NCBI GenBank assembly: GCA_024195585.1
Contig: SWBL01000001.1
Coordinates: 248,001 to 312,000, forward strand
From: Aureobasidium sp. EXF-3400
Taxonomy: Eukaryota > Ascomycota > Dothideomycetes > Dothideales > Saccotheciaceae
Length of the DNA stretch: 64,000 nt
Reading direction: 5' to 3'
The notes beneath the pieces were generated by a model. It was not told where the DNA came from, did not search any database, and saw nothing but the letters and a program-made list of their open reading frames with translations. This document shows, one piece after another, positions 50,763 through 59,735 of the stretch. The translations under genes were made by a program, and so were the position numbers. Position 1 is the stretch's first letter, and every line of letters starts with the position of its first letter.

Positions 50763-51722
50763 ATGCCTTCCACCACATCGTGTCTGTCTTCGCCTAATGC
50801 TACACCGTTCATCATCACAGTTCAGGATGCTATCTTACTGGAAGACTCGGAGGGTTTCAGCATTCTCCGTGACCATCTCTTTAATGAATGCTGCAACGAC
50901 TTTTGCAGCGAGCACGAAACAGATGTTACTGAGGACCAACAAGCCTGGATCCTTATGAGAGATATTCTTCATGCTTTGCTCGCACCCGTTGTAGCACTCC
51001 ACGACCACACATCGAGGATTGCCCAAAAGTACACCAAGGCTACCAAACCAGAGGATACCGAATTTGCATTCAGGAACAAGGGACGCAACGCATTTGTCTG
51101 GCTTACCTCATTCCTGGCCGATGACGAAGACTGGTGTCTCAGCAAGGACTGCCCCGCTTGCGTGGTTCAACACGCGTTGGACGCCGAGTTCCAGATCAGA
51201 CTTATGGCTGCCGCGTGCTTGCTTTCTTGTGCAAAGGGCCCGGAACCCGGTGATGGCCCTACTCTCCCTTCGTTCGATTTCTTCCTCCGATCCCTGCGTG
51301 ATGCCCTCAAGGAGGATGAGCTGTGGGGCCCGGACTACTACGAATACGTCGAGCCCAAGGCCGAAGACTTGAACCTCGGTATGCAAGACTTGATGCGCCA
51401 ATGTGAGAGGCTCGAGCTCTCCATGACACCGCCTGGAACTCCTGAGGATGTTGCTCTGCCCTCGTTCTCGTACTTCTCGGAGCGCAGAATGTCCCTCATG
51501 ACACCGACCAAGACGATCTACCCGAGAAGACAGTCCGTGGCGCCGGGTATCATGATCAAGCGTTCAAAGCTCGCCAAGGTCCAAATGAAGATGGCACAGG
51601 AAGAGGAACAGTGGCTTCAGTCTTTCGTCAACAACGCATGGCAAACACTCAACCCTTTCCAAATGGAGCTGCCCTCGATGAACACAATCGCGCGCCGTAT
51701 GTCGCTCGTCGCAGGCCCCTGA
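50763..51722 (+). CDS. Unknown 319-aa protein
   Basis: A single exon starts at the ATG at 50763. Codon use and composition are those of a real gene, and the frame is clean from Met to stop. The N-terminal ~210 residues look mostly alpha-helical and globular, with a Cys-rich centre (WCLSKDCPACVVQHALDAEF; LMAAACLLSC). The C-terminal third holds motifs such as ERRMSLMTPTKT and YPRRQSVAPG, which are good matches to basophilic (R-x-x-S) and S/TP kinase sites, and ends NTIARRMSLVAGP. No transmembrane segment or signal peptide. The family is not recognised; it may be restricted to related fungi. Confidence 0.75.
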   Translation: MPSTTSCLSSPNATPFIITVQDAILLEDSEGFSILRDHLFNECCNDFCSEHETDVTEDQQAWILMRDILHALLAPVVALHDHTSRIAQKYTKATKPEDTEFAFRNKGRNAFVWLTSFLADDEDWCLSKDCPACVVQHALDAEFQIRLMAAACLLSCAKGPEPGDGPTLPSFDFFLRSLRDALKEDELWGPDYYEYVEPKAEDLNLGMQDLMRQCERLELSMTPPGTPEDVALPSFSYFSERRMSLMTPTKTIYPRRQSVAPGIMIKRSKLAKVQMKMAQEEEQWLQSFVNNAWQTLNPFQMELPSMNTIARRMSLVAGP

Positions 51723-52575
51723 GCGAGATAAGCAACTAGTGGGAGACTTCCGAGCGAGTAATACTTCTGGAAGCCCTGCACATGCAAAATCTATAAAAGC
51801 CCAGCTGCAAGCCACATCCGCGGCACATCATGAGCTTGATCGGTCCCAACGAGTTCGAGGAGGACCGACAACACGCCGCAAGTGACGGCATGCCGAATCT
51901 TCGATCCAAGTTGGCTGAGAACCGAACTCCCAGCCTTCCTACCAAATATTATTGAAGTCAATATTGCTCAATATGCACTTCGATTCGGAAGACGTGGAGG
52001 AACAGAGAGGCTCGGCCGGATGCCCATTTGGGGGAATTGGAGAGAACCAAAGGACGCGGCACGAAAAAGGGCCGGCTTCGAGCAGAGTCGGGCGAGTCAG
52101 GGAATTATTTCCGCGCTTTGGTCGACTTCAGCTTGTTTATCCAACGGGCTGAGCACGTTGTTGATGGCTTCTCAAATAATAATCGATTTTGGTTTGACGA
52201 ACACGGGTTGTTCGCCGGAAGACAGTCGCCGATGCGACGACCAAGTCAAGCAACAAGGAGGAATAGCGTACTTAGAAGTACATAATATAGCCATCTAGGC
52301 CATGGGACAGGGTCGAGCCCATACGATAGCACAATAGTAGAATTATTCAGACATGAACTGAAAACCACCAACACTCTGGTGCCTGAGTCAGCATTTCGTG
52401 TGAGCATGATGCCATTACCATAGTCGTCTTGAGGTATCCTCCAACAGCAGGCAGGTTGTATGAACTCATGATTGTAGATCTCACAGAACGGTATCTGGCC
52501 TTGGCATCTCCACCCCGCCATGCGTATCATGAATCTTGAGAGTCACAAAAAATTAATGCTTGCTTCAACACCCAC
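51723..52575. other. Intergenic region between the 319-aa gene and PUS3
   Basis: This 0.85-kb stretch lies between two tandem plus-strand genes. No supported feature was seen. Confidence 0.5.
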
Positions 52576-54405
52576 ATGCACTTAGCCCTCCGGTCTTTGA
52601 CCTCGACAGCGAGTCCCATATCCTTTCGTTATAGATCTCCAGCATTCGCATTCCTCCCTCTATACATCACCACACGCACAAGCACCAGCTCATCTCGCAG
52701 AGCAAGACGAAAAAGAATGGGCCTCCCAGAGCCAACAGAGACACCAGACTACACCACCTGGACACCCGAACAACTGCAGAAACGCATCGCAGATCTAGAA
52801 TCGCAACTGAGGAACAACCGCATCGCTCCTGTCCCTGACCCTTCGACTGTACTGCCGCCAAAGAAGAAGCAAAAGCAAGATCGCCCTTTCGATGCCAGTC
52901 GCTACAACACACGACACATTGCGTTAAAGTTTGCGTACTTAGGTCAGAGATACAATGGCTTTGAACACCACACAGGGAATAAGACTCCCCTGCCTACGAT
53001 TGAGGAAGAGTTGTGGAAGGCATTAACAAAGACACGCTTGATTTTCCCTTCGAGACAGGGTCAATTGAAGGAGGGAGAAATCGATTGGGAAGGCACAGAT
53101 TACTCCAAATGTGGCAGAACGGATAGAGGCGTCAGTGCCTTTGGCCAAGTCATCGGTATCCGAGTGAGAAGTTCGCAGCCCACGCCAAAAGAAAAGCCAG
53201 CACAACAAGAGGAAAATGCAGATGCAATGCAAGGGATTGAGGGAAATGCAAAAGAGCAAGAGGCCAAGAAGGAGGAGGATACAAAGCCAGAGAAGATTTG
53301 GGATCATATCAGGGATGAGCTGCCGTATATCCAACTGCTCAATCGTGTCTTGCCTGAAGACATTAGGGTGCTCGCTTGGTGTCCTACACCCCCTGCCGAC
53401 TTCAATGCCAGGTTCAACTGTCGCGAACGTCGATATCGCTACTTTTTCACATCACCTGCTTTTGCACCTGTCCCTGGAGACGCAGGTTTGATGACCACAG
53501 CAACTGGAAAGACATTAAGAGAAGGATATTTGGATATTGAAGCCATGCGCGACGGAGCAAAGAGATATGAAGGCCTGCACGATTTCCGCAATTTCTGTAA
53601 GGTGGATCCAGCAAAGCAGATTACAAACTTTGAGAGGAGAATCTTCAAGGCGTCAATCGAGGAGGTTGATGTGAGTCAGACGCCTGCAGGTTTCATCTCG
53701 CATCCAGCTTTTGCTCAGAGCGCGAACGGTGAGAACAAGACAGGTGTGAATGGTGACTTGAGCATTCCAAAGATCTATACTTTTGATGTCAATGGATCTG
53801 CTTTCTTGTGGCATCAGGTGCGCCATTTGGTTGCAGTTTTGTTCCTGGTCGGCCAAGGATTTGAGCCTCCATCAATCATTTCGGATCTGTTAGACATGGA
53901 AAAGTACCCCACAAGGCCAAAGTATGAGATGGCAACAGACGCTCCGCTGGTCCTATGGGACTGCATTTTCCCCGATCACGAGGATATCGACCAGAGCAGA
54001 GAAGATGCAATGGACTGGGTCTACGTAGGCGAGACCGGTGGCCGTGAGACCAACAAGCGTCCTGACCTTGATGGTGGAGACAGCAAGTTCGGCAAAGGAG
54101 GAATCATGGACTCGATATGGGAGGTCTGGCACAAGCGCAAGATGGACGAGATCTTGGCAGGCAGTCTGATGGACATTGTGGCTGTACAAGGCAAGCGATC
54201 GCCCGCAGATGTCAAGCTGCCCCCGGCGACCGACAGAAGTCCTAGGTTGTTTGACGGCGGCGATTGGCCCAGACCAGTTGGCACTTATGTTCCAATTGCC
54301 CGCAAACAGAGGATGGAGCCTGTTGAGGTGGTGAACGCCAGGTATCTTGAGAGAAAGGGTCCTTATAAGCCCAAGTTTATGCGCAAGGATGAGGGTGATG
54401 AGTAG
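52576..54405 (+). CDS. PUS3: tRNA pseudouridine 38/39 synthase (Pus3/Deg1)
   Basis: This is an intronless 609-aa TruA-family enzyme. The catalytic Asp is D183 in CGRTDRGVSA. Other blocks are LKFAYLGQRYNGFEHHTGN, RVLAWCPTPPADFNARF, RRYRYFF, GLHDFRNFCKVD and FLWHQVRHLVAVLFLVGQG. It modifies U38 and U39 in the anticodon arm of many tRNAs. There are two candidate starts. The first Met (52576) gives a 47-residue Arg/Ser-rich N-terminus like a mitochondrial presequence; Met48 (52717, MGLPEPTE) would give a cytosolic/nuclear form. An inserted Gln/Glu/Lys-rich loop lies between the catalytic Asp and the second block. The stop is only 14 bp from that of convergent GPI15. Confidence 0.94.
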   Translation: MHLALRSLTSTASPISFRYRSPAFAFLPLYITTRTSTSSSRRARRKRMGLPEPTETPDYTTWTPEQLQKRIADLESQLRNNRIAPVPDPSTVLPPKKKQKQDRPFDASRYNTRHIALKFAYLGQRYNGFEHHTGNKTPLPTIEEELWKALTKTRLIFPSRQGQLKEGEIDWEGTDYSKCGRTDRGVSAFGQVIGIRVRSSQPTPKEKPAQQEENADAMQGIEGNAKEQEAKKEEDTKPEKIWDHIRDELPYIQLLNRVLPEDIRVLAWCPTPPADFNARFNCRERRYRYFFTSPAFAPVPGDAGLMTTATGKTLREGYLDIEAMRDGAKRYEGLHDFRNFCKVDPAKQITNFERRIFKASIEEVDVSQTPAGFISHPAFAQSANGENKTGVNGDLSIPKIYTFDVNGSAFLWHQVRHLVAVLFLVGQGFEPPSIISDLLDMEKYPTRPKYEMATDAPLVLWDCIFPDHEDIDQSREDAMDWVYVGETGGRETNKRPDLDGGDSKFGKGGIMDSIWEVWHKRKMDEILAGSLMDIVAVQGKRSPADVKLPPATDRSPRLFDGGDWPRPVGTYVPIARKQRMEPVEVVNARYLERKGPYKPKFMRKDEGDE

Positions 54406-54419
54406 ATACAAGCCATTTT

Positions 54420-55090
54420 CTAGGATTTTGGCTCATGTAGACATGATTTTGCGCCTCTCCAAACCTCTTCCAGCACCCGTCTTCGTGGAAGTATGCTCTG
54501 GCCAAAGTTAGCAGCATGCACATGTACATACAGAATACGACGAGACTTACGGGAAATACCACCACAACATCATGCTCACCCTCGACTACGATAGCCAAGT
54601 AGAATCTGACCTCGAATCCCTTGAAGGCCTCGTACACAAAGATATCCTGAATCATATTGGTGGGGATAAATCTCGTAGTGGCAGTACTGAGATATGTCGG
54701 GCTGCTCGTTGTTGTCTGCACACCCATACCGCGGATGACCAGGAGAGACTCGGTAGTATATCCCTTCTTAAAGATGATAGAAAAGATGGCCAGACTGATA
54801 GGAGCCAGGTAAAGCCAAGGGATTCGAGACGCAGTAGTGGTGGATAATTCGGTTAGAGCTGGAGGCAGAAAGGTAGAAGCGTAGTCTGTATGGCTCTTCC
54901 AGCGCGGAGTTGCAGATGCGTGGGCCTTCGCAGTGAGGATGCATAGTAGAGTCAGACCTATCACTATCCTGACCAGTCCAGTGAGGATGCGGCGGACTCG
55001 TGCTGGGAACGTGCTGTTTGCTGAGCGAGTCGACACTTTGTATAGCACAGTGGTCGGCGAGGGCCGCTTCACAGTCAATGTATTTCTCAT
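54420..55090 (-). CDS. GPI15: GPI-GlcNAc transferase subunit PIG-H/Gpi15
   Basis: The exons are 55090-54551 and 54497-54420, with a 53-nt intron and a 205-aa product. The second exon supplies only the conserved end SILPRRRVLEEVWRGAKSCL. I used the ATG at 55090 because the frame upstream lacks an earlier ATG. Two hydrophobic segments (IGLTLLCILTAKA; IPWLYLAPISLAIFSIIF) precede the PIG-H domain (SLLVIRGMGVQ, TRFIPTNMIQDIFVYEAFKG, FYLAIVVEGE). It is a subunit of the ER complex that transfers GlcNAc to phosphatidylinositol, the first GPI step. Its start is 200 bp from that of the Hub1-like gene. Confidence 0.93.
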
Positions 55091-55290
55091 TGTGATGCTG
55101 AACTTGAATCGGAAAGACCAGATCAAGTCTGTAAAGTGAAATGACAGGAGTCGTGATATAAATTGACATTAATGTTTCGCGCGCGCAAAGCGTCGCATGA
55201 CGAAGCACAACCCTGCCCTCTCAAGCTCTCTGCCCAACTCAAGCACCAACCTTCCCTCTCCTTCTTCTTCCACACCAGCACATCGCAAAG
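55091..55290. promoter_or_regulatory. Compact divergent promoter, GPI15 / HUB1
   Basis: Only 200 bp separate the two start codons, so this interval must contain both 5' UTRs and both promoters. It contains a C/T-rich tract directly before the HUB1 ATG. No specific factor site is claimed. Confidence 0.5.
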
Positions 55291-55992
55291 ATGCCACCCT
55301 CACCACCCCGAAACAGAAGCCGGTCGCGCTCACCCCCACGCAAACCAAAATCATCAGGAGGATTCCGCTGGAAAGACAAGGGCTCGCGCGCAAACGACAG
55401 CTTCACCCGCGACTTTGACGACCGCAACCGTGACGAGCCTCCTCGCCGTTCTTCACCGCCCCGTGATCGCGATAGGTTCCGTGATCGCTCACCTAGACGC
55501 GATGGCAATAGAGATGGCTATCGTGCTAGATCGCCGAGACGGGACGACCGTGATCGATACAGAGATGGAGGTGACAGAAGACGCTCACCTAGACGTGAGG
55601 GAGGTAGGGATGAGAGGAAAGAGAAGAGGAAGGAGGATAAGCCCAAGGATAAGGAGAAGGAGAAGAAACCCAAGGTTGTTGCTGCGCCCAGTCGTCAAGA
55701 GCCTATGATTATTGTCAACGTCAATGATCGTCTGGGAACCAAGGCTGCTATTCCATGCTTGGGTAGCGACCCCGTCAGTAAGTGTTATGTTTGTCCTGGT
55801 GCTGTCTGCCAAATACTGACCTTTCGTACAGAAGCATTCAAAGCTATGGTCGCAGCTCGTATCGGTCGTCAGCCTCACGAGATCATGTTGAAGAGACAAG
55901 GCGAACGTCCTTTCAAGGATCACCTTACTCTGGACGACTACGGCGTTAGCAATGGTGTACAACTTGACCTCGAACTCGATACTGGTGATTGA
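55291..55992 (+). CDS. HUB1: Hub1/UBL5 ubiquitin-like protein with N-terminal RS domain
   Basis: The exons are 55291-55777 and 55832-55992, giving 215 aa. The 54-nt intron (GTAAGT...ACTGAC...CAG) joins DPV to KAFKAMVAARIG. Residues 139-215 are a Hub1 domain: IIVNVNDRLG, IPCLGSDPV, RIGRQPHEIMLKRQG and FKDHLTLDDYGV match the splicing modifier Hub1/UBL5. It ends LDLELDTGD, not the usual Tyr-Tyr end, and has no C-terminal Gly-Gly, so it cannot act as a conjugating modifier. Residues 1-~135 are an Arg/Ser/Asp-rich segment (RSRSRSPPR; SPRRDGNRDGYRARSPRR), as in SR splicing factors. Hub1 binds Snu66 and Prp5 in the spliceosome. The RS segment would strengthen nuclear-speckle targeting. Confidence 0.88.
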   Translation: MPPSPPRNRSRSRSPPRKPKSSGGFRWKDKGSRANDSFTRDFDDRNRDEPPRRSSPPRDRDRFRDRSPRRDGNRDGYRARSPRRDDRDRYRDGGDRRRSPRREGGRDERKEKRKEDKPKDKEKEKKPKVVAAPSRQEPMIIVNVNDRLGTKAAIPCLGSDPVSKCYVCPGAVCQILTFRTEAFKAMVAARIGRQPHEIMLKRQGERPFKDHLTLDDYGVSNGVQLDLELDTGD

Positions 55993-56700
55993 AAGGCCTT
56001 CTGGACTCTTCAACCTCATAATCACGGCGCCTCTGAACAGTATTCTACCGGTAGACAGCGCTACGGCGCATGCTATTTCGAGGCCAACATTGTCACATGA
56101 CGGAACACATACATGGAACGTCTTATAGGGGCAAGAGGGAGGTTACGGTACAGAACTAGAGACAGTTCACCCAGGAGTAAAGTCATGCTCAAGGTCTTTG
56201 CATCATCAGCCTCGACTGCCTGGTCCCCGATTGCTTCAGAAGTTCTCATAAAATGAAGTTACGAGCTTTTTTTATACCAGCCTCGTGCGGTACTTTTTCA
56301 TACTGTTACATGCATTGCCAACCTTTGAGTGTCAGACTCTCGTCCAGGCCATAAAGATCTTGGGCAACATCACGTCCAGTTATTCAATATCAATATGTTC
56401 TGCTGTGCGTTGTTATTGAGGCGTCGAGGATCCTGCGATGTACCTCCACCTTGGTTTCTAGCCCCACCCTACGTCATTCTGATTATGATGCTATACCGTC
56501 CAAGCCTCTTGTGATAAAGACCTTGCAAGACCCTCGAGCTCACCAAAGCATCACTTTTACCCAATACACGAACAGAATCTACACACAAGTTTCTATACGA
56601 ACGCTTCTGCACAGTATGAACCCCACTCTACTTTTCACCCACAACCAACTAACACCACCTCTCAGCTTTCAAACACACAACCCACCACCACAACCCAAAC
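55993..56700. other. Intergenic region after HUB1
   Basis: This 0.7-kb stretch lies between two tandem plus-strand genes. No supported feature was seen. The last 100 bp are very C/A-rich, as in many fungal promoters. Confidence 0.5.
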
Positions 56701-57036
56701 ATGTCCTCCCGCACACTCCACCTCTTCCGCGCAACCCGCATGCAGCGCCTCCAAACCCCCCTCTTCTCTGCTCGCACGCTCTCCACCACGCCCATCCGCA
56801 TGATCAAAGAAGACGCCAACCGCAGCCCCGAAGAGCTCGAACAAACCAAGCAAGACCAACTCAAAGCCCAAAAGGAAGGAACCGCAGAGTGGAATGAAAA
56901 ACTGGCTTCTGCAGGTGAAGCTTCCATTACTGCTGATAAGCAAAATGTAAAGGATCATGATAGTCATATGGAGGAGTTGCAGAAGGAGACGGCTGGGCAG
57001 GCTGAGAAGGAGCATCCGAAGGGAAAGAAGAACTAG
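56701..57036 (+). CDS. Small mitochondrial-type protein of unknown function
   Basis: This is a 111-aa intronless protein. Residues 1-~33 are Arg/Ser/Thr-rich with no acidic residue (LFRATRMQRLQTPLFSAR), the profile of a mitochondrial presequence, followed by a possible cleavage zone at TTPIRMIKEDA. The mature part is very hydrophilic and helical (SPEELEQTKQDQLKAQKEG; VKDHDSHMEELQKETAG) with a Lys-rich end. Similar short proteins occur in many filamentous fungi as far as I recall, without an assigned role. A stress or matrix-associated function would be a guess. Confidence 0.7.
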   Translation: MSSRTLHLFRATRMQRLQTPLFSARTLSTTPIRMIKEDANRSPEELEQTKQDQLKAQKEGTAEWNEKLASAGEASITADKQNVKDHDSHMEELQKETAGQAEKEHPKGKKN

Positions 57037-59405
57037 AGGTGCTGAGATGGAGAAAGGAGTTGAGATTGGCCTGCTGGCAGGTGTATGACGATTGCGTATC
57101 ATAATTGTTGTGCCATTTTTGGGCATATTTGAGACCTTTGGAGAGAACAACTCGGTGAATATTGTTTGGCAATTTGTCTCTGCGACCCTGACCCTACCAT
57201 TTCTTAGTCGACATCACCCTCGGATGTCGACCCTTACGCATTTCAGACATTGAAACTGTTGTTGGAATCCTCTGCTTGATTGCGAGTATGACTGACCAGC
57301 ACACGACAGTGAACAAGAGTGGAACAAGACCTACGAGCTGGGTAGGAGTACTCTAACGCACCTGCCTTAAATCTCCTCTGGATCGTTGCTGCTACTTGCT
57401 CTGCTCCTCTTCCAATCTTCCAACGACCATCAAGATGCATATCCTCTACTATCCACAAAGTACTTAGCAGTATACACATGGATGACACCAGAGTTACCCT
57501 TCCATAACGTACCCATTCCTAGACGCTCTTCTGTGTTTGCGCAAGTTCGTCTCTTCACGTCGACCCCAAGATAAAGATGCAATATCGGTCATCAAACTCG
57601 ATTGGTCACGACGTCTTTCGTCTCATCTTCACCTCTTCTCTGTATTCCTCTGTTTGTGTTAGCTCGAGTCTATGGCTCTTTTACTTACACGTTATACAAA
57701 TCCCAGACGATCCTGTATACTTGTCAGTTCAAGTGGTCACGACTACCGATGTTTCGCCCTTGTAAACGATCCAACCTCCCCGTGTGCAAAATTATATAAC
57801 GCGCAGCACTGTAAAAATGCACAATACTTTCGAGAAACAGGATAGCATCCAATGAGATACCGTATATCCTAGGCTCTCTATAGTTACATCTCGGATCTAG
57901 AGATTATTGTGCCTTTTGATAGTGAGGACGTCGCCATATGTTTTGGCAGGGAGGAGATAGAATTTACAAACCTCAGCACACGGGGAGGAAGCAAGTGAGT
58001 CACTGTTAGATCTGCTGTCTTAAAAGCTCAAGTCCCAACTATGATTCTCGAACAACTGTGTAGTAACATTGAATCCCACCACCCACCTTGACAAAAGGTA
58101 CATCCGCGTAGTCTAGGTGATACATACTGTCGTCATTGTTACCGTGAGTTATACATAGTAACGGCATTCGTACTTCTTCATGGGTTTTAAACCATGCTAC
58201 TCTTACTAGTGAGTACATTGGCCTGTGAAAGGTTGATACCATAGATATGTAGACTGCGTCATAGTCAACCAACCTGGTACGAATGAACATCAAGAGATAA
58301 GTCGAAGTAAGAGGTAGTACGTAGGGCCATAGAATGAGTTAGCAGTGACGTGGGTTAGAGCTTGATGCAGAGACGAGAACGACCCGGTGCCATATTCCGC
58401 ATGTTCCTTCGCAAGAACTCAAACACCCATGTACTGTAGAGGCTGGACCGTTATGGACTGTAAATACATGTGATAGCCGCGTGCTCCAGGCCGCGTGCTC
58501 ACCTAGAACAAGATTCAAGGGATCTCATCCGGGGATGCCGTACAGAAAACGCTCACCGGGAATAACCTATATTCGAGGGTACACGTCTCCATGGTTGTAG
58601 CTGCTAGTTAAACACCCCAAGATCTGAGCGATATAGAGGACAATAAACTTTATCTTGACAGTCTGTTTGAGTTCAGGGTAGGTCTTATCAAACGAGAATC
58701 CCACCTTATCAGACTTGAATCCTACGGTTATCCAGGTGACCTTCCAGTGGTTTGAGTTTAGTGACATTCACTTGAGCTGGGGTCTCTTAAACTGGGGTAG
58801 AAGTGGGGAGCTGATAGCAGTAGACATCTCATGGTTGGTAGTTGCAATCGAACACGTGCTGATCAAGAAGAGTGTCTGTAGTCACGAAGTCAACCAGAAA
58901 ATGGAGATGGGAGTCACACTGAACGGCTCGGGAGGCATATGTAATGTTTGAAGGGTGTCTGATTAAACCATGAATATAGTTATATACGGAAGGTTAGAGC
59001 TGGCAGACTCGTCGTCAATGACCTATTGCCTAGCTCGAACAAATGAATAGACCTGCTATACTCCATCAAGGTAGAAATGTAAAGTTATCAACGTCTGTTG
59101 ACGCAACCGGAAGAAGTCAAAGGACGCGTTGCTAACGCGGGGTGAGACTCGAAGTCTCTTTGCGAGGTTGCGGCAATAATGATGGTATAGCTGACTCCGC
59201 AGACATCCGAGGCAGATGTTGTGCTGGTAGTGGAAGGCCGCGTAGACGACGAGTGCGTGAATGTCCTGCATAGAGCGTCCTGCCGTGACAACCGATAGTG
59301 CTGTTGCTATGCTTCAGGTCGGAAGGAGCAGGTAAATCATCATGTTTGTGTTCGTGGTTTCGTCATGCGTGATCGTGGTAAAGATAGTGACATTCATGCT
59401 CAATT
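57037..59405. other. 2.4-kb gene-poor region
   Basis: Base composition drops in G+C compared with the genic parts. Only frames below about 85 codons occur, none with motif or splice support. Some phrases recur loosely (around 58.5-58.9 kb), which hints at old repeat sequence, but I cannot define a unit. Confidence 0.5.
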
Positions 59406-59735
59406 TCAGCTCGGGCTCGGTGATCCAGAATGCCTTGATGCTGTTTCTTCGGTAATGTCATCGTACTTTGGCGGGCCGTGTGACGTATTTTGCGTAGTTG
59501 AGCCGTTTCTTGTATGTTGCTGCATCTCTGGGCCACCATCACCATACAGCGTTCTGCCGTCCATTGATCCCTGGTACTCTCCTTGATTGGAGAGTTGACG
59601 GACACGGTTTGCGTTTTGTTCCTTCAGGAAATCGAAGTTCTCCTCGTATTCCTGCTTGCGTTCCTTCTTTGCTCTCTGCTTTGCTCTGATCTTGGAGGTT
59701 GTGATACCCAAGCAACTGAGTAGAAGAGCGGCCAT
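59406..59735 (-). CDS. Small basic/acidic protein with PPxY motif
   Basis: This is a 109-aa intronless frame from the ATG at 59735. The N-terminus is a short hydrophobic stretch (MAALLLSCLGITTSKI), which could be a membrane anchor, followed by a strongly charged helix (RAKQRAKKERKQEYEENF). The rest is polar, with PPKYDD (a PPxY motif) near the C-terminus. PPxY motifs bind WW domains such as those of Rsp5/Nedd4 ligases. Proteins of this layout are, as I recall, common and unnamed in filamentous ascomycetes. The function is unknown. Confidence 0.6.
   Translation of the reverse strand: MAALLLSCLGITTSKIRAKQRAKKERKQEYEENFDFLKEQNANRVRQLSNQGEYQGSMDGRTLYGDGGPEMQQHTRNGSTTQNTSHGPPKYDDITEETASRHSGSPSPS

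Noticed and set aside
58500..58950. Possible inverted or direct repeat
   Set aside because: Only loose phrase similarity between 58.58 and 58.83 kb; no unit or boundary could be drawn.
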